A stretch of DNA of 64,000 nt from Flavobacteriia bacterium (GTDB lineage Bacteria; Bacteroidota; Bacteroidia; Flavobacteriales_D; Crocinitomicaceae): NCBI GenBank assembly GCA_947450325.1, contig CANFUT010000003.1:1-64000 (forward strand), written 5' to 3'. Shown one piece after another: positions 1 through 8,696 of this stretch (positions are counted from its first letter, which is position 1; every line of letters begins with the position of its first letter). The notes under the pieces were generated by a model. That model saw only the letters and a program-made list of their open reading frames with translations, was not told where the DNA came from and made no database searches. The position numbers and the translations under genes were made by a program.

Positions 1-45
1 AATGCACAACCAAAATAAAATCAAAATAAAAACCTATAAAAACAA

Positions 46-77
46 ATATCCCAGTAAACACGTGTTTACTGGGATAT
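46..77 (-). terminator. Perfect 32-nt palindrome, probable terminator
   Basis: The two 16-nt arms are exact reverse complements around a central CACGTG. As RNA this would form a long stem with a small loop. Read on the minus strand it lies downstream of the first YceI gene and is followed by a T-rich tract, which fits an intrinsic terminator. Because the symmetry is perfect, a protein operator is an alternative. Confidence 0.6.
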
Positions 78-139
78 AATTTATTAATTTAGTCTTTAAT
101 AATCTGTATCGCTTATTTAGGACTAGTCAATAAAGGAAT

Positions 140-661
140 TTACTTTTTAGCAACTGGAATGGTTGCATCAATTTTCAAAACAGTAGAAACATCATTGTCT
201 GCTTTTCCAACTTTGAAATCAATTCTATTAACAGAAAAATTCGCTTTAAAAATGTTTTTTTTGAAACTAAAAGGAACTGTAAAATCTTTTTTTACACCGT
301 GCATTTCTAAGGTTCCAACAGCTTTGAAATCAGTACCAGATTTTTCAATTTTTGTTGAAGTAAATTTGATCGAAGGAAATTTTTCAGCATTAAACCAATC
401 GTCTCCTTTTGCATGTTTGTTCATTAAACCATTTCCAGTGTTTATTGAGGCTACATCGACTATTAAATCAAATTTGGATTTTGCTAAATCAGCTGCATCA
501 AATGCAATGGTACCTGTAAAAGTTTTGAAAACACCATTTACTTCTTTACTCGAAAATTGAATTTCATGTGTTTCTTTGATTTTCCAGTTTTGTAATGTTG
601 TAAATGCAAACACCGCAGATAAAGTTAACAGTGTGATTGCAGAAAATACTAATTTTTTCAT
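140..661 (-). CDS. YceI family secreted protein (copy 1)
   Basis: A 173-residue protein with a Sec signal peptide (about residues 1-20, hydrophobic core after MKK). The mature part has the YceI-like lipocalin-type beta-barrel pattern: a start resembling 'I.F..K.v.G.f..f.G.i.fd', a central 'F.a.kfP.i.F.S' strand and 'G.L.mhGv.k'. YceI proteins are periplasmic or secreted and bind isoprenoid-type lipids in characterised members; the ligand here is unknown. It follows a second YceI gene on the same strand with a hairpin between them, so the two may be transcribed separately. Family call is firm, function is not. Confidence 0.88.
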   Translation of the reverse strand: MKKLVFSAITLLTLSAVFAFTTLQNWKIKETHEIQFSSKEVNGVFKTFTGTIAFDAADLAKSKFDLIVDVASINTGNGLMNKHAKGDDWFNAEKFPSIKFTSTKIEKSGTDFKAVGTLEMHGVKKDFTVPFSFKKNIFKANFSVNRIDFKVGKADNDVSTVLKIDATIPVAKK

Positions 662-712
662 GATTGTTTTATTTGTAAATGATTGTAAATTTTGGAACTA
701 GTATAATGAAAA

Positions 713-743
713 CTGGGTCCAAATAATTAACATTTGAACCCAG
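713..743 (-). terminator. Hairpin between the two YceI genes
   Basis: A 12-nt arm (CTGGGTCCAAAT) pairs with a downstream arm with one mismatch around a 7-nt loop. On the minus strand it follows the stop of the second YceI gene and is followed by TTTTC. It may end or attenuate the upstream transcript. Confidence 0.55.
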
Positions 744-776
744 AATTTTGTTTGATAACTTTTTTGAATTGATCGA

Positions 777-1358
777 TTAGTTTTGTCCTAATTCTAAGTC
801 TGCAATTAAGTTTACTTCGTCACTCAATCCTGGAGCTGCAAAACCTGCACCAACACCAAACTCAGAACGTTTAACAACACCTGTAACTTTAAATCCAGCT
901 ACTGTTTTTTTGCTTTGAGGATTTTCAACATTTCCGTAATGAATTGCGTTCAAAGTAACTTTTTTAGTTACACCATGCATTGTCAAATCACCTTCGATTT
1001 TGTAATTTTTTCCTTTTACCAATTTAAAAGAAGTGCTTTTGAAAGTCAAAGTTGGGAATTTTTCAGTTTCGAAAAAATCTGCACCTTTCAAGTGACCATC
1101 ACGCATTTCATTTCCTGTATTGATTGTGTTTACATCAGCTGAAAGTTCAACTACTGCATCAGAAAAATCTGCTTTTGAAGTAGTGATTTTAGTTTCGAAT
1201 TTTCCGAAATTTCCGTTCAAATCAGAAATACCCATGTGTTTGATTGTGAATCCTAATCTTGAGTGAGCATTGTCAACTGAATAGCTAAATTGTTCAACAA
1301 CAGTGAATGAGAATAATGCTACTACAGCAAGCATCAAAGTAATTTTAATTGTTTTCAT
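777..1358 (-). CDS. YceI family secreted protein (copy 2)
   Basis: A 193-residue YceI-family protein with a signal peptide of about 20 residues. The conserved core is clear: 'SVDNAHSRLGFTIKHMGISD' near the mature N-terminus, 'FFETEKFPTLTFKS' in the centre, and 'GDLTMHGVTKKV'. It is longer than copy 1 and has the more typical YceI N-terminus, with the 'D..HS...F.ikH' signature that copy 1 lacks. The likely role is lipid or polyisoprenoid binding in the periplasm, inferred from family only. The tandem copies are divergent paralogues. Confidence 0.9.
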   Translation of the reverse strand: MKTIKITLMLAVVALFSFTVVEQFSYSVDNAHSRLGFTIKHMGISDLNGNFGKFETKITTSKADFSDAVVELSADVNTINTGNEMRDGHLKGADFFETEKFPTLTFKSTSFKLVKGKNYKIEGDLTMHGVTKKVTLNAIHYGNVENPQSKKTVAGFKVTGVVKRSEFGVGAGFAAPGLSDEVNLIADLELGQN

Positions 1359-1591
1359 GTTTTTTAATTTGTAAATGTTATAATTATTTTTTGTCCTTTA
1401 ATCTAATTTATTGGACATTGCAAAATTCTACAAAATAAACTTACCATGGAAAGTATTTTTTATTTAATTTATTGTAAAAATTACGTTTATTGAATTTTTT
1501 TAATTTTTAATACAATTTGAAAAGAACTGTTCTATTATTTTTTTTGATTTTTATGTGAAATAAGTAAGAATTATAAATGTTTCAAATTCAT

Positions 1592-1599
1592 TATATTTG
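1592..1599 (+). promoter_or_regulatory. -7 box of the fahA promoter
   Basis: TATATTTG matches the Bacteroidota -7 consensus TAnnTTTG exactly. The expected start of transcription falls about 30 nt before the ATG at 1633. A TTG start at 1597 would lie inside this box, which argues for the ATG. Confidence 0.65.
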
Positions 1600-1632
1600 T
1601 CATTCAATTCAATACTAATTTCAAGTTCAAAG

Positions 1633-2916
1633 ATGGAATCAACTCAAATAGCAGCTAATAATCCAGCATTAAAATCGTGGATTGAAATCCCTTCAGGATC
1701 AGATTTCCCTATTCAAAATTTGCCTTTTGGCATCATTGAGTCAAGTAGCCTATCAAAAAGAGCAGCTGTTAGAATCGGAGATTTTGTTTTAGATCTCAAG
1801 ACATTATACGTATTAGGTTACCTTGAAAATTTGGCTTTTGGACCCGAGGATTTTGACAATCCTTTTTTAAATAACCTGATGAAAAAGGGTAAAAAGGCAA
1901 CACGAGATTTGAGAAATCGCATTTCAAAGTTGTTGAGTACTGAAAATAGTGATTTGAAGAATAACGAACACCATGTTGCACAAGTACTCATTCCAATTGA
2001 TAAGGTGCAAATGTGTATGCCAGTTCAAATTGGTGATTACACAGATTTCTACTCAAGTAGAGAACATGCAACGAATGTCGGAACCATGTTTCGCGATCCT
2101 GCGAATGCTTTATTACCGAATTGGTTGTGGATTCCTGTTGGATACCATGGAAGAGCAAGTTCTGTGATAATTTCTGGTGAACCGATTCACAGACCAAAAG
2201 GTCAAATCAAACCAAATCCTGAAGAAAATCCAATTTTTGCTCCATGTAGAAATCTTGATTTTGAATTGGAAACTGCTTTCATCACCTTTGATGGAAAACC
2301 TTTAGGAGATTCAATTTCAACTGAAGAAGCGGAAGATTTCATTTTTGGAATGTGTCTGTTTAACGATTGGTCTGCAAGAGACATTCAAACATGGGAATAT
2401 GTGCCATTAGGACCATTCTTAGCGAAAAACTTTGCTTCAAGTTTATCTCCTTGGATTGTAACTTTAGATGCTTTACAGCCCTTCAAAGTCGAAGGTCCAG
2501 ATCAAGAACCTGCTGTTTTAAGTTACTTGGAATACAGTGGACAAAAATCGTACGATATCAACCTAGAAGTGATTATTCAAACAGAATCAGGAGACGAAAA
2601 TGTTGTGAGTAAATCCAATTTTAAATACATGTATTGGAATATGGCGCAACAATTAGCGCATCATACCGTAAACGGTTGTAATATTCGTTGTGGTGATTTA
2701 ATGGGCTCCGGAACTATTTCTGGTCCTACTGAAGATTCATATGGTTCTATGCTTGAATTAGCATGGAAAGGAACGAAACCACTGATGATGAAAGACGGTT
2801 CAGAAAGAAAATTTATTTTGGACAATGATACCGTTATCATGAAAGGTTTCAGCGAAAAAAATGGAATTAGAATTGGTTTTGGTGAAGTTTCAACCAAAGT
2901 TTTACCAACCAAATAA
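1633..2916 (+). CDS. fahA: Fumarylacetoacetase
   Basis: Fumarylacetoacetate hydrolase cleaves fumarylacetoacetate to fumarate and acetoacetate, the last step of tyrosine/homogentisate catabolism in the cytoplasm. The 427-residue product has the small N-terminal domain and the catalytic FAH fold. The metal and catalytic residues are recognisable: D and H in 'DYTDFYSSREHATNVG', the two glutamates in 'LDFELETAF' and the aspartate in 'NDWSARDIQ'. The ATG was chosen over an in-frame TTG 36 nt upstream because that TTG lies in the promoter. No other tyrosine-catabolism gene is nearby. Confidence 0.95.
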   Translation: MESTQIAANNPALKSWIEIPSGSDFPIQNLPFGIIESSSLSKRAAVRIGDFVLDLKTLYVLGYLENLAFGPEDFDNPFLNNLMKKGKKATRDLRNRISKLLSTENSDLKNNEHHVAQVLIPIDKVQMCMPVQIGDYTDFYSSREHATNVGTMFRDPANALLPNWLWIPVGYHGRASSVIISGEPIHRPKGQIKPNPEENPIFAPCRNLDFELETAFITFDGKPLGDSISTEEAEDFIFGMCLFNDWSARDIQTWEYVPLGPFLAKNFASSLSPWIVTLDALQPFKVEGPDQEPAVLSYLEYSGQKSYDINLEVIIQTESGDENVVSKSNFKYMYWNMAQQLAHHTVNGCNIRCGDLMGSGTISGPTEDSYGSMLELAWKGTKPLMMKDGSERKFILDNDTVIMKGFSEKNGIRIGFGEVSTKVLPTK

Positions 2917-2943
2917 TAAGTATAACTATTAAAAACATAACGC

Positions 2944-3291
2944 ATGCCGAAATTAGTTTTGAAATCAGAATTTAGCGAAAACATTGAATTGCTTACTCAA
3001 ATTGCTGAAAAACTTGGATTTGAAGTAACCGTTAAAGGAGAAAAGTCTAAGAAGAATGATAAGTCTAAAAAGAAAGAATCTCATTTTTCATCTAAAAAAG
3101 AAAAGTCTAATTCTAAAGAGGTTAAAGTTTTAGATGAGGATTTAGAAGATGATGAATTGTCAGAATCTGTAAGTGAAGATAGCGTGTCTTCTAAAAAAAC
3201 AGCAAAAGTAAAAGTTAAAAATGCGGGCAAAGACAAAAAGAAATCAAAAGGTTATTACGAATTGGATGATGATTTCATGAAAGATTTCTAA
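2944..3291 (+). CDS. Lysine-rich small protein of unknown function
   Basis: A 115-residue protein. The first ~30 residues look like a folded helical segment ('SENIELLTQIAEKLGFEVTV'). The rest is a low-complexity run of Lys, Ser and acidic residues ending in an acidic 'DDDFMKDF' tail. No signal peptide or membrane segment is visible. It lies 27 nt after fahA and about 40 nt before the Rel/SpoT gene, all on one strand, so it may share their transcript. Small proteins with a similar N-terminal helix and charged tail are common in Bacteroidota, but I know of no assigned role. Confidence 0.75.
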   Translation: MPKLVLKSEFSENIELLTQIAEKLGFEVTVKGEKSKKNDKSKKKESHFSSKKEKSNSKEVKVLDEDLEDDELSESVSEDSVSSKKTAKVKVKNAGKDKKKSKGYYELDDDFMKDF

Positions 3292-3332
3292 TCAATCACA
3301 TTTCAGAGAGTTCTATATACCAATATTTTTTC

Positions 3333-5567
3333 ATGGACATTACGCAAATCGATTTAGAAAAAGAACGAAAAGAAATATTGAACGCTTTCAAAGGTTTGCT
3401 TCGTGCAACCAAAAATAGAACGCGTGAAAATACCAAATTGATTCGCAAAGCTTTTGATGTGGCAGTAGATGCGCACAAAGACATGCGAAGAAAATCTGGC
3501 GAACCTTACATTTACCATCCCATAGCTGTGGCGAGAATTTGCGCTGAGGAAATGGGTTTGGGTGCCACAAGCGTGGTTTGTGCCCTTTTGCATGATACCG
3601 TGGAGGATACACACATCACCTTGCAAGATGTGGAAGATCTCTTTGGTGAAAAGCCACGTAGAATTATTGATGGTTTGACAAAAATTCCTGAAGTTTTTGA
3701 TGAAAACGCCTCCATTCAAGCGGAAAACTTTAGAAAAATGATTTTGACGATCTCTGATGATATCAGGGTTGTATTAATCAAATTGGCTGACAGGCTCCAC
3801 AACATGCGTACTTTAGGAAGCATGGCGCCTGACAAACAATTGAAAATCGCTTCTGAAACTAAATTTTTGTACGCTCCTTTGGCGCACCGTTTGGGATTGT
3901 ATTCGATTAAAAGTGAATTAGATGATTTGGCATTCAAATACACCGAACCGGAAGTTTATAAAACCATCGAAAGCAACCTAAAATCGACACAAGATGTTCG
4001 AAATAGATTCATTCGCCGATTTACACATCCAATCAGAGAAGCTTTGTTGCATGAAGGTTATGTTTTTGATGTAAAAGTCAGAACAAAATCGGTTTCTTCT
4101 ATTTGGAGAAAAATGCAGACTAAAGAAATTCCTTTCGAAGAAGTGTATGATTTGTTTGCCATTCGTATCATTGTTGACACGCCAGTTGAACTTGAAAAAC
4201 CTGATTGCTGGAGGATTTACAGTATCGTTACAGATTTTTACCAACCAAGTCCTGAACGATTAAGAGATTGGATTTCAACGCCAAGAGCGAATGGGTATGA
4301 ATCTTTGCACACGACAGTCATGTCGCCGCAAGGAAAATGGGTGGAAGTGCAAATTCGTTCCAAAAGAATGGATGAAATTGCTGAAAAAGGATTAGCAGCG
4401 CATTACAAATACAAAGAAGACAAATCTGAAGATTCAAAATTCGATCGCTGGATTGCTGAAATCCGTGAGTTGATGGAGAACCCAGAGTTGAGTGCGATGG
4501 ATTTCGTCAACGAGTTTAAAATGAACTTGTTTTCAGACGAAATTTATGTTTTTACACCCAAAGGAGAATTGCGCGTTTTGCCAACTGGTGCAACAATTTT
4601 AGATTTTGCGTATGACATCCACACAGCGATTGGAGACAAATGCATTGGTGCAAAAGTGAATACCAAATTGGTTCCGTTGAGTTACCAATTATTGAACGGC
4701 GATCAAGTTGAAATTATCACATCTCCGAAGCAAAAACCAAGCGATGAATGGTTGCGTTTTGTGACTTCTGCGCGTGCAAAGCAAAAAATAAAAACTTCCT
4801 TAAACGATGAGCGCAAGGCGATTGCGTTGGATGGAAAAGAGATTTTAGAACGTAAATTGAAGCAATTTAATATTCGTTTTCAATTAGAAAATATTCAAGT
4901 GCTAGAGAAATTTTTCGGAATGCCGTCGCACACTGAATTGTATTTTAGAATAGCGAAAGGTAAGATTGACTTGAATAAATTGCGTGAAATCGAAAATGTC
5001 AATGGGATTTTGCAGCTAGAGAAGAAAGCAACTACGCCTAAAGACAAACACGAGTTGGATGTTTATCCTAAAATCAATAAAAAGGAGGATATTATAATTA
5101 TCGGTGAAGATTTCAAAAACATTCAATACAAATTAGCAAAATGCTGTAATCCAATTCCTGGTGATGCCGTTTTTGGATTTATTACCATCAACGAAGGAAT
5201 CAAAATTCACAGAAACAATTGCCCAAATGCGGAACATTTGATGTCCAAAATGGCATACCGTTGTGTGAAAGCAAAATGGAAAAAAGAAGATTTGGTTTCG
5301 CATTTAGCGTCTTTGCGTTTGATAGGAATTGACGATGTGGGAATTGTAAATAAAATCACAGAAATCATTTCAAATCAGCACAATGTGAACATGAAATCGA
5401 TTTCATTTGAAGCCAATGACGGCTTGTTTGAAGGAAAAATCAAAGTGTTGGTTTACGACCGCGAGCACTTGGATTTGTTGACCCAAAAATTTGAATTGAT
5501 CGAAGGTGTAAAACGCGTTGAACGCTGGGATTCAGAAGAAGAAGAGGAGCAACCGATTTTGAATTGA
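3333..5567 (+). CDS. spoT: Bifunctional (p)ppGpp synthetase/hydrolase (Rel/SpoT)
   Basis: This enzyme makes and degrades the stringent-response alarmone (p)ppGpp. The 744-residue length is usual for long RSH proteins. An N-terminal HD hydrolase domain has its HD pair at about residues 87-88 ('ALLHDTVEDT'). The synthetase domain (about 250-380) includes 'YDLFAIRI' and the catalytic 'NGYESLHTTV'. A TGS domain (about 405-465), a Cys-containing region with 'KCCNPIPGD', and a C-terminal ACT domain (about 665-735) follow. Both active-site regions look intact, so both activities are expected. The ATG follows an AT-rich leader with no clear Shine-Dalgarno. Confidence 0.95.
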   Translation: MDITQIDLEKERKEILNAFKGLLRATKNRTRENTKLIRKAFDVAVDAHKDMRRKSGEPYIYHPIAVARICAEEMGLGATSVVCALLHDTVEDTHITLQDVEDLFGEKPRRIIDGLTKIPEVFDENASIQAENFRKMILTISDDIRVVLIKLADRLHNMRTLGSMAPDKQLKIASETKFLYAPLAHRLGLYSIKSELDDLAFKYTEPEVYKTIESNLKSTQDVRNRFIRRFTHPIREALLHEGYVFDVKVRTKSVSSIWRKMQTKEIPFEEVYDLFAIRIIVDTPVELEKPDCWRIYSIVTDFYQPSPERLRDWISTPRANGYESLHTTVMSPQGKWVEVQIRSKRMDEIAEKGLAAHYKYKEDKSEDSKFDRWIAEIRELMENPELSAMDFVNEFKMNLFSDEIYVFTPKGELRVLPTGATILDFAYDIHTAIGDKCIGAKVNTKLVPLSYQLLNGDQVEIITSPKQKPSDEWLRFVTSARAKQKIKTSLNDERKAIALDGKEILERKLKQFNIRFQLENIQVLEKFFGMPSHTELYFRIAKGKIDLNKLREIENVNGILQLEKKATTPKDKHELDVYPKINKKEDIIIIGEDFKNIQYKLAKCCNPIPGDAVFGFITINEGIKIHRNNCPNAEHLMSKMAYRCVKAKWKKEDLVSHLASLRLIGIDDVGIVNKITEIISNQHNVNMKSISFEANDGLFEGKIKVLVYDREHLDLLTQKFELIEGVKRVERWDSEEEEEQPILN

Positions 5568-5594
5568 TTTTTATTTCGAAATTTACTCAAAAAA

Positions 5595-5624
5595 AATCCC
5601 GCTGATTATCAAATCAACGGGATT
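5595..5624. terminator. Bidirectional terminator between spoT and pckA
   Basis: AATCCCG...CGGGATT arms, extended inward by TGATT/AATCA with one mismatch, lie between two convergent genes. A-tract before and T-rich sequence after suit both directions. Confidence 0.8.
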
Positions 5625-5651
5625 CATATAAAATCTAATTATTTCAATTAT

Positions 5652-7262
5652 TTACGCCATTACTTTCGGAGCAGCAGCTAAAATATCTGCGCTTGTTTCA
5701 GCGGCATATTGATCGAAGTTTTTAACGAATTGTCCAGCCAAATTGATTGCTGTTTCGTCGTAAGCAGCTTTGTCAGCCCAAGTTCCTCTTGGATTCAAGA
5801 TTTCACTAGGAACGCCTTCACATGATGTAGGAATTGCCAAATCAAAAACTGGAAGTGTATCAAAAGCTACATTGTCTAATTTTCCATTCAATGCTGCAGT
5901 AATCATTGCTCTTGTGTAAGACAATTTCATTCTGCTTCCAACACCATAAGAACCACCAGACCAACCTGTGTTGATCAACCAAACTTTGATGTCAGTTCCT
6001 TCTAATTTTTCACCTAACAATTTAGCGTATTTCGCTGGGTGTAAAGGTAAAAATGCTTTTCCAAAACAAGCTGAGAAAGTCGTTGTTGGCTCTGTAATTC
6101 CCATTTCGGTTCCAGCTACTTTTGCAGTATAACCAGACATGAAGTGATACATCGCTTGTTCTTTTGTCAATCTTGAGATTGGAGGCAATACACCAAAAGC
6201 ATCTGCTGTTAAGAAGAAAATATTTTTTGGAGCAGAACCAATAGATGGAACTGCAATATTGTCAATATAATCGATTGGGTAAGAAACACGTGTGTTCTCT
6301 GTGATTGTATTGTCAGAATAATCAGGAGTTGAAGAATCTTCTACAAAACCAATATTTTCTAAAATCGCGCCAAATTTGATTGCGTTGTAAATTTGTGGCT
6401 CTTTTTCAGCAGAAAGATCGATTGTTTTCGCATAACATCCACCTTCAAAGTTGAAAACGGTATTATCAGACCAACCGTGCTCATCATCACCAATCAAGTG
6501 ACGATCTGGATCAGACGAAAGGGTTGTTTTTCCAGTTCCTGAAAGACCAAAGAAAATAGCAGTATCGCCACCTTCACCGATGTTTGCAGAACAGTGCATT
6601 GACAATACATTTTTCTCGTGAGGCAAAACAAAGTTCAACACAGAGAAAATTCCTTTTTTGATTTCACCTGTATAACCAGTACCACCAATTAAGATCATTT
6701 TTTTCGTGAAGTTCAAAATCGCGAAATTGTGTTGACGTGTTCCGTCGATTGCTGGATCAGCCATAAATCCTGGAGCGCATACAATGTGCCACTCTGGATC
6801 AAAATTTTCGATTTCTGCATCTGTTGGACGCAAAAACATATTGTAAGCAAACATATTCGCCCAAGGGAATTCGTTTACCACTCTAATATTCATTCTGTGA
6901 GCTTGATCAGCACATGCATAAGCATCACGTACATACAAGTCTTTTCCGTTCAAATATGCTTTTACACGGTTGTATAATGCATCAAATTGAGCTTCAGAAA
7001 ATTTAATGTTTACATCGCCCCACCAAACGGCGTTTTCTGTTTTAGCATCACAAACAACAAATCTATCTTTTGGTGATCTTCCTGTGAATTCACCAGTTTC
7101 GATAGCAATTGCTCCCGTGTCTGTTAGCATACCTTGACCATTGAGAATTGTATCCTCCACCAATTCAGCTGGTGTAAGATTCCAAAAAATATCCCCTAGG
7201 TTGTTTAAACCTATGGAAGCGTTCAAATCGGTATTGTTTCCTCTTTTACCAAATTCGTTCAT
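5652..7262 (-). CDS. pckA: Phosphoenolpyruvate carboxykinase (ATP)
   Basis: Converts oxaloacetate and ATP to PEP, CO2 and ADP, the entry step of gluconeogenesis. At 536 residues it has the expected length. Motifs include 'TGRSPKDRF' (substrate binding), the kinase-1a P-loop 'GLSGTGKTTLS', the metal-binding 'LIGDDEHGW' and 'ENTRVSYPI'. This is the ATP-dependent type by sequence, not the GTP type. It is monocistronic as far as can be seen, with its own -7 box and a terminator shared with spoT. Confidence 0.97.
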   Translation of the reverse strand: MNEFGKRGNNTDLNASIGLNNLGDIFWNLTPAELVEDTILNGQGMLTDTGAIAIETGEFTGRSPKDRFVVCDAKTENAVWWGDVNIKFSEAQFDALYNRVKAYLNGKDLYVRDAYACADQAHRMNIRVVNEFPWANMFAYNMFLRPTDAEIENFDPEWHIVCAPGFMADPAIDGTRQHNFAILNFTKKMILIGGTGYTGEIKKGIFSVLNFVLPHEKNVLSMHCSANIGEGGDTAIFFGLSGTGKTTLSSDPDRHLIGDDEHGWSDNTVFNFEGGCYAKTIDLSAEKEPQIYNAIKFGAILENIGFVEDSSTPDYSDNTITENTRVSYPIDYIDNIAVPSIGSAPKNIFFLTADAFGVLPPISRLTKEQAMYHFMSGYTAKVAGTEMGITEPTTTFSACFGKAFLPLHPAKYAKLLGEKLEGTDIKVWLINTGWSGGSYGVGSRMKLSYTRAMITAALNGKLDNVAFDTLPVFDLAIPTSCEGVPSEILNPRGTWADKAAYDETAINLAGQFVKNFDQYAAETSADILAAAPKVMA

Positions 7263-7301
7263 ACTTTTTAAATTTTAAGCTTTCGCTTTGATTTCGTGAT
7301 G

Positions 7302-7309
7302 CAAAATTA
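7302..7309 (-). promoter_or_regulatory. -7 box of pckA promoter
   Basis: On the minus strand this reads TAATTTTG, an exact TAnnTTTG match about 40 nt before the pckA ATG. No good -33 element was found at the usual distance. Confidence 0.5.
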
Positions 7310-7398
7310 CATCTATATTCTTTCGAAAAGCGATTCGGGTCAACTATTTTCCAACAGTTTATTAAAAAATGACCAATATCATGTTCGAATAACGTATT

Positions 7399-8079
7399 TT
7401 ATAATAACATCATTGCATCAATTGCTTGTTTGATATTGGATCTAATTTCCAATATATTAGCATCAAACATATAACACGGTGCGCTCACAATTTTTAGTTT
7501 TTCATCGATTTGAATTCCATGGATATTTTTTTCAAATGTTTTGGCTCCAGCCGCTTTTAATCCTGCGTGAAAATCATTGATATTATAAGGTGAAGAATCA
7601 GTGCTGTTTCCAAGCGTCAACTCAACATGTAAATCTGAATCTTGTAAAGCTTTTGCAATCAAAATTGGACTCACGCAAAGTGCTGCGATTGGTCGGCCGG
7701 CATTGATACAGTTTACAATAAGCAACTTTACTTCTGGAAGAATAGTTCCGTTCGGACCATCAAAAGCCCAAGAGCTAAGATTTTTTGCGTTACCAAATCC
7801 ACCAGGAATTACTAATGCATCCAAATCGCGAATTTCTACTTCATTGATATTTTTGACATTTCCGCGCGCAATTCTTGCAGATTCAATCAACATATTTCGG
7901 CTTTCAGCCATTTCTGATCCATTTAGATGATTGACTACATGATGCTGATTTTTATCGATTGAGATGCAAAAATATTCAGCGCCAGCTTCTTGAATTGCTA
8001 ACATAGCTAAAACTGTTTCTTGAATTTCAGAGCCATCATATACGCCGCAGCCCGAAAGTAAAATGCCTATTTTTTTCAT
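7399..8079 (-). CDS. elbB: Isoprenoid biosynthesis glyoxalase ElbB
   Basis: A 226-residue member of the DJ-1/PfpI class I amidotransferase-like superfamily. The N-terminus 'KKIGILLSGCGVYDGSEIQE' is characteristic of ElbB/SCRP-27A. The nucleophile elbow is 'AALCVSP', with its cysteine in place, preceded by the 'VIPGGFG' glycine loop. E. coli ElbB (GlxIII-type) has weak glyoxalase activity and was linked genetically to isoprenoid synthesis; its physiological role is unsettled. It stands alone, divergent from the haem lipoprotein gene. Confidence 0.92.
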   Translation of the reverse strand: MKKIGILLSGCGVYDGSEIQETVLAMLAIQEAGAEYFCISIDKNQHHVVNHLNGSEMAESRNMLIESARIARGNVKNINEVEIRDLDALVIPGGFGNAKNLSSWAFDGPNGTILPEVKLLIVNCINAGRPIAALCVSPILIAKALQDSDLHVELTLGNSTDSSPYNINDFHAGLKAAGAKTFEKNIHGIQIDEKLKIVSAPCYMFDANILEIRSNIKQAIDAMMLL

Positions 8080-8098
8080 GGTGATTTTTTTGATTGCT

Positions 8099-8106
8099 CA
8101 AATTTA
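8099..8106 (-). promoter_or_regulatory. -7 box of elbB promoter
   Basis: The minus strand reads TAAATTTG here, an exact TAnnTTTG match, leaving a leader of roughly 15 nt before the ATG. No -33 element could be assigned. Confidence 0.5.
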
Positions 8107-8220
8107 TCTCTTTTTATTTAGACCTATTATTAATTAACCAAGAAATCAAAGAATGCAATAATAAAGGCTTAACTTTATTGTTATAGTTCAAAACAGTGTA
8201 TTTAATTAATTTAAGAAAAA

Positions 8221-8685
8221 ATGAAATTTTATTCCTCATTAACCATCGCTTTCTTAGCAACAATTTTAGTTTTCACTTTCCCAAGTTGCAAGAAAAATAA
8301 GTGTGGTGAAACCAAAGTAAGTTATTCTGGTGGTAGCAAAAGCCATAATTTTGGACAAAATTGTTTGACTTGCCATAAAAGTGGAGGAGAAGGAGAAGGT
8401 TGCTTTAATGTTGCAGGAAGTGCTTCAAACAGTGCTTTGACAAGTAATTTAACTGGTGGCTCAATTAAGTTGTATACGGGAGCTAACGGAACAGGAACTT
8501 TGAAATATACCATTCCAATTGATAGCAAAGGAAATTTTTATACAACTGAATCTGTGGATTACAGTGGTTTATATCCAGCAATTACAGGTACAAGTGGTGC
8601 TACAAGTTACATGTCAAGTTCATTGAATACCGGAGCATGTAATTCATGTCACGGTGTAAGCACAGGAAAATTATTCAGCAATTAA
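8221..8685 (+). CDS. Di-haem c-type cytochrome-like lipoprotein
   Basis: A 154-residue protein with a lipoprotein signal (lipobox cysteine at about residue 23 in 'TFPSC'). It has two CxxCH haem-c attachment motifs, at residues 48-52 ('CLTCH') and 140-144 ('CNSCH'). They are separated by ~88 residues rich in Gly, Ser and Thr that look like beta strands ('GSIKLYTGANGTGTLKYTI'). It is not a classical cytochrome c fold; axial ligands cannot be assigned. The stop lies 11 nt before the iron-exporter-like gene, so the two are probably one operon and may act together in iron or electron handling at the cell envelope. Confidence 0.8.
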   Translation: MKFYSSLTIAFLATILVFTFPSCKKNKCGETKVSYSGGSKSHNFGQNCLTCHKSGGEGEGCFNVAGSASNSALTSNLTGGSIKLYTGANGTGTLKYTIPIDSKGNFYTTESVDYSGLYPAITGTSGATSYMSSSLNTGACNSCHGVSTGKLFSN

Positions 8686-8696
8686 ACAAAATTTAG

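Noticed and set aside
159-560. Antisense ORF opposite the YceI gene
   Set aside because: It has no recognisable motif and is a shadow of a well-supported gene.
1597-1632. N-terminal extension of fumarylacetoacetase from a TTG
   Set aside because: The TTG lies inside the exact -7 box TATATTTG, and the family start fits the ATG at 1633.
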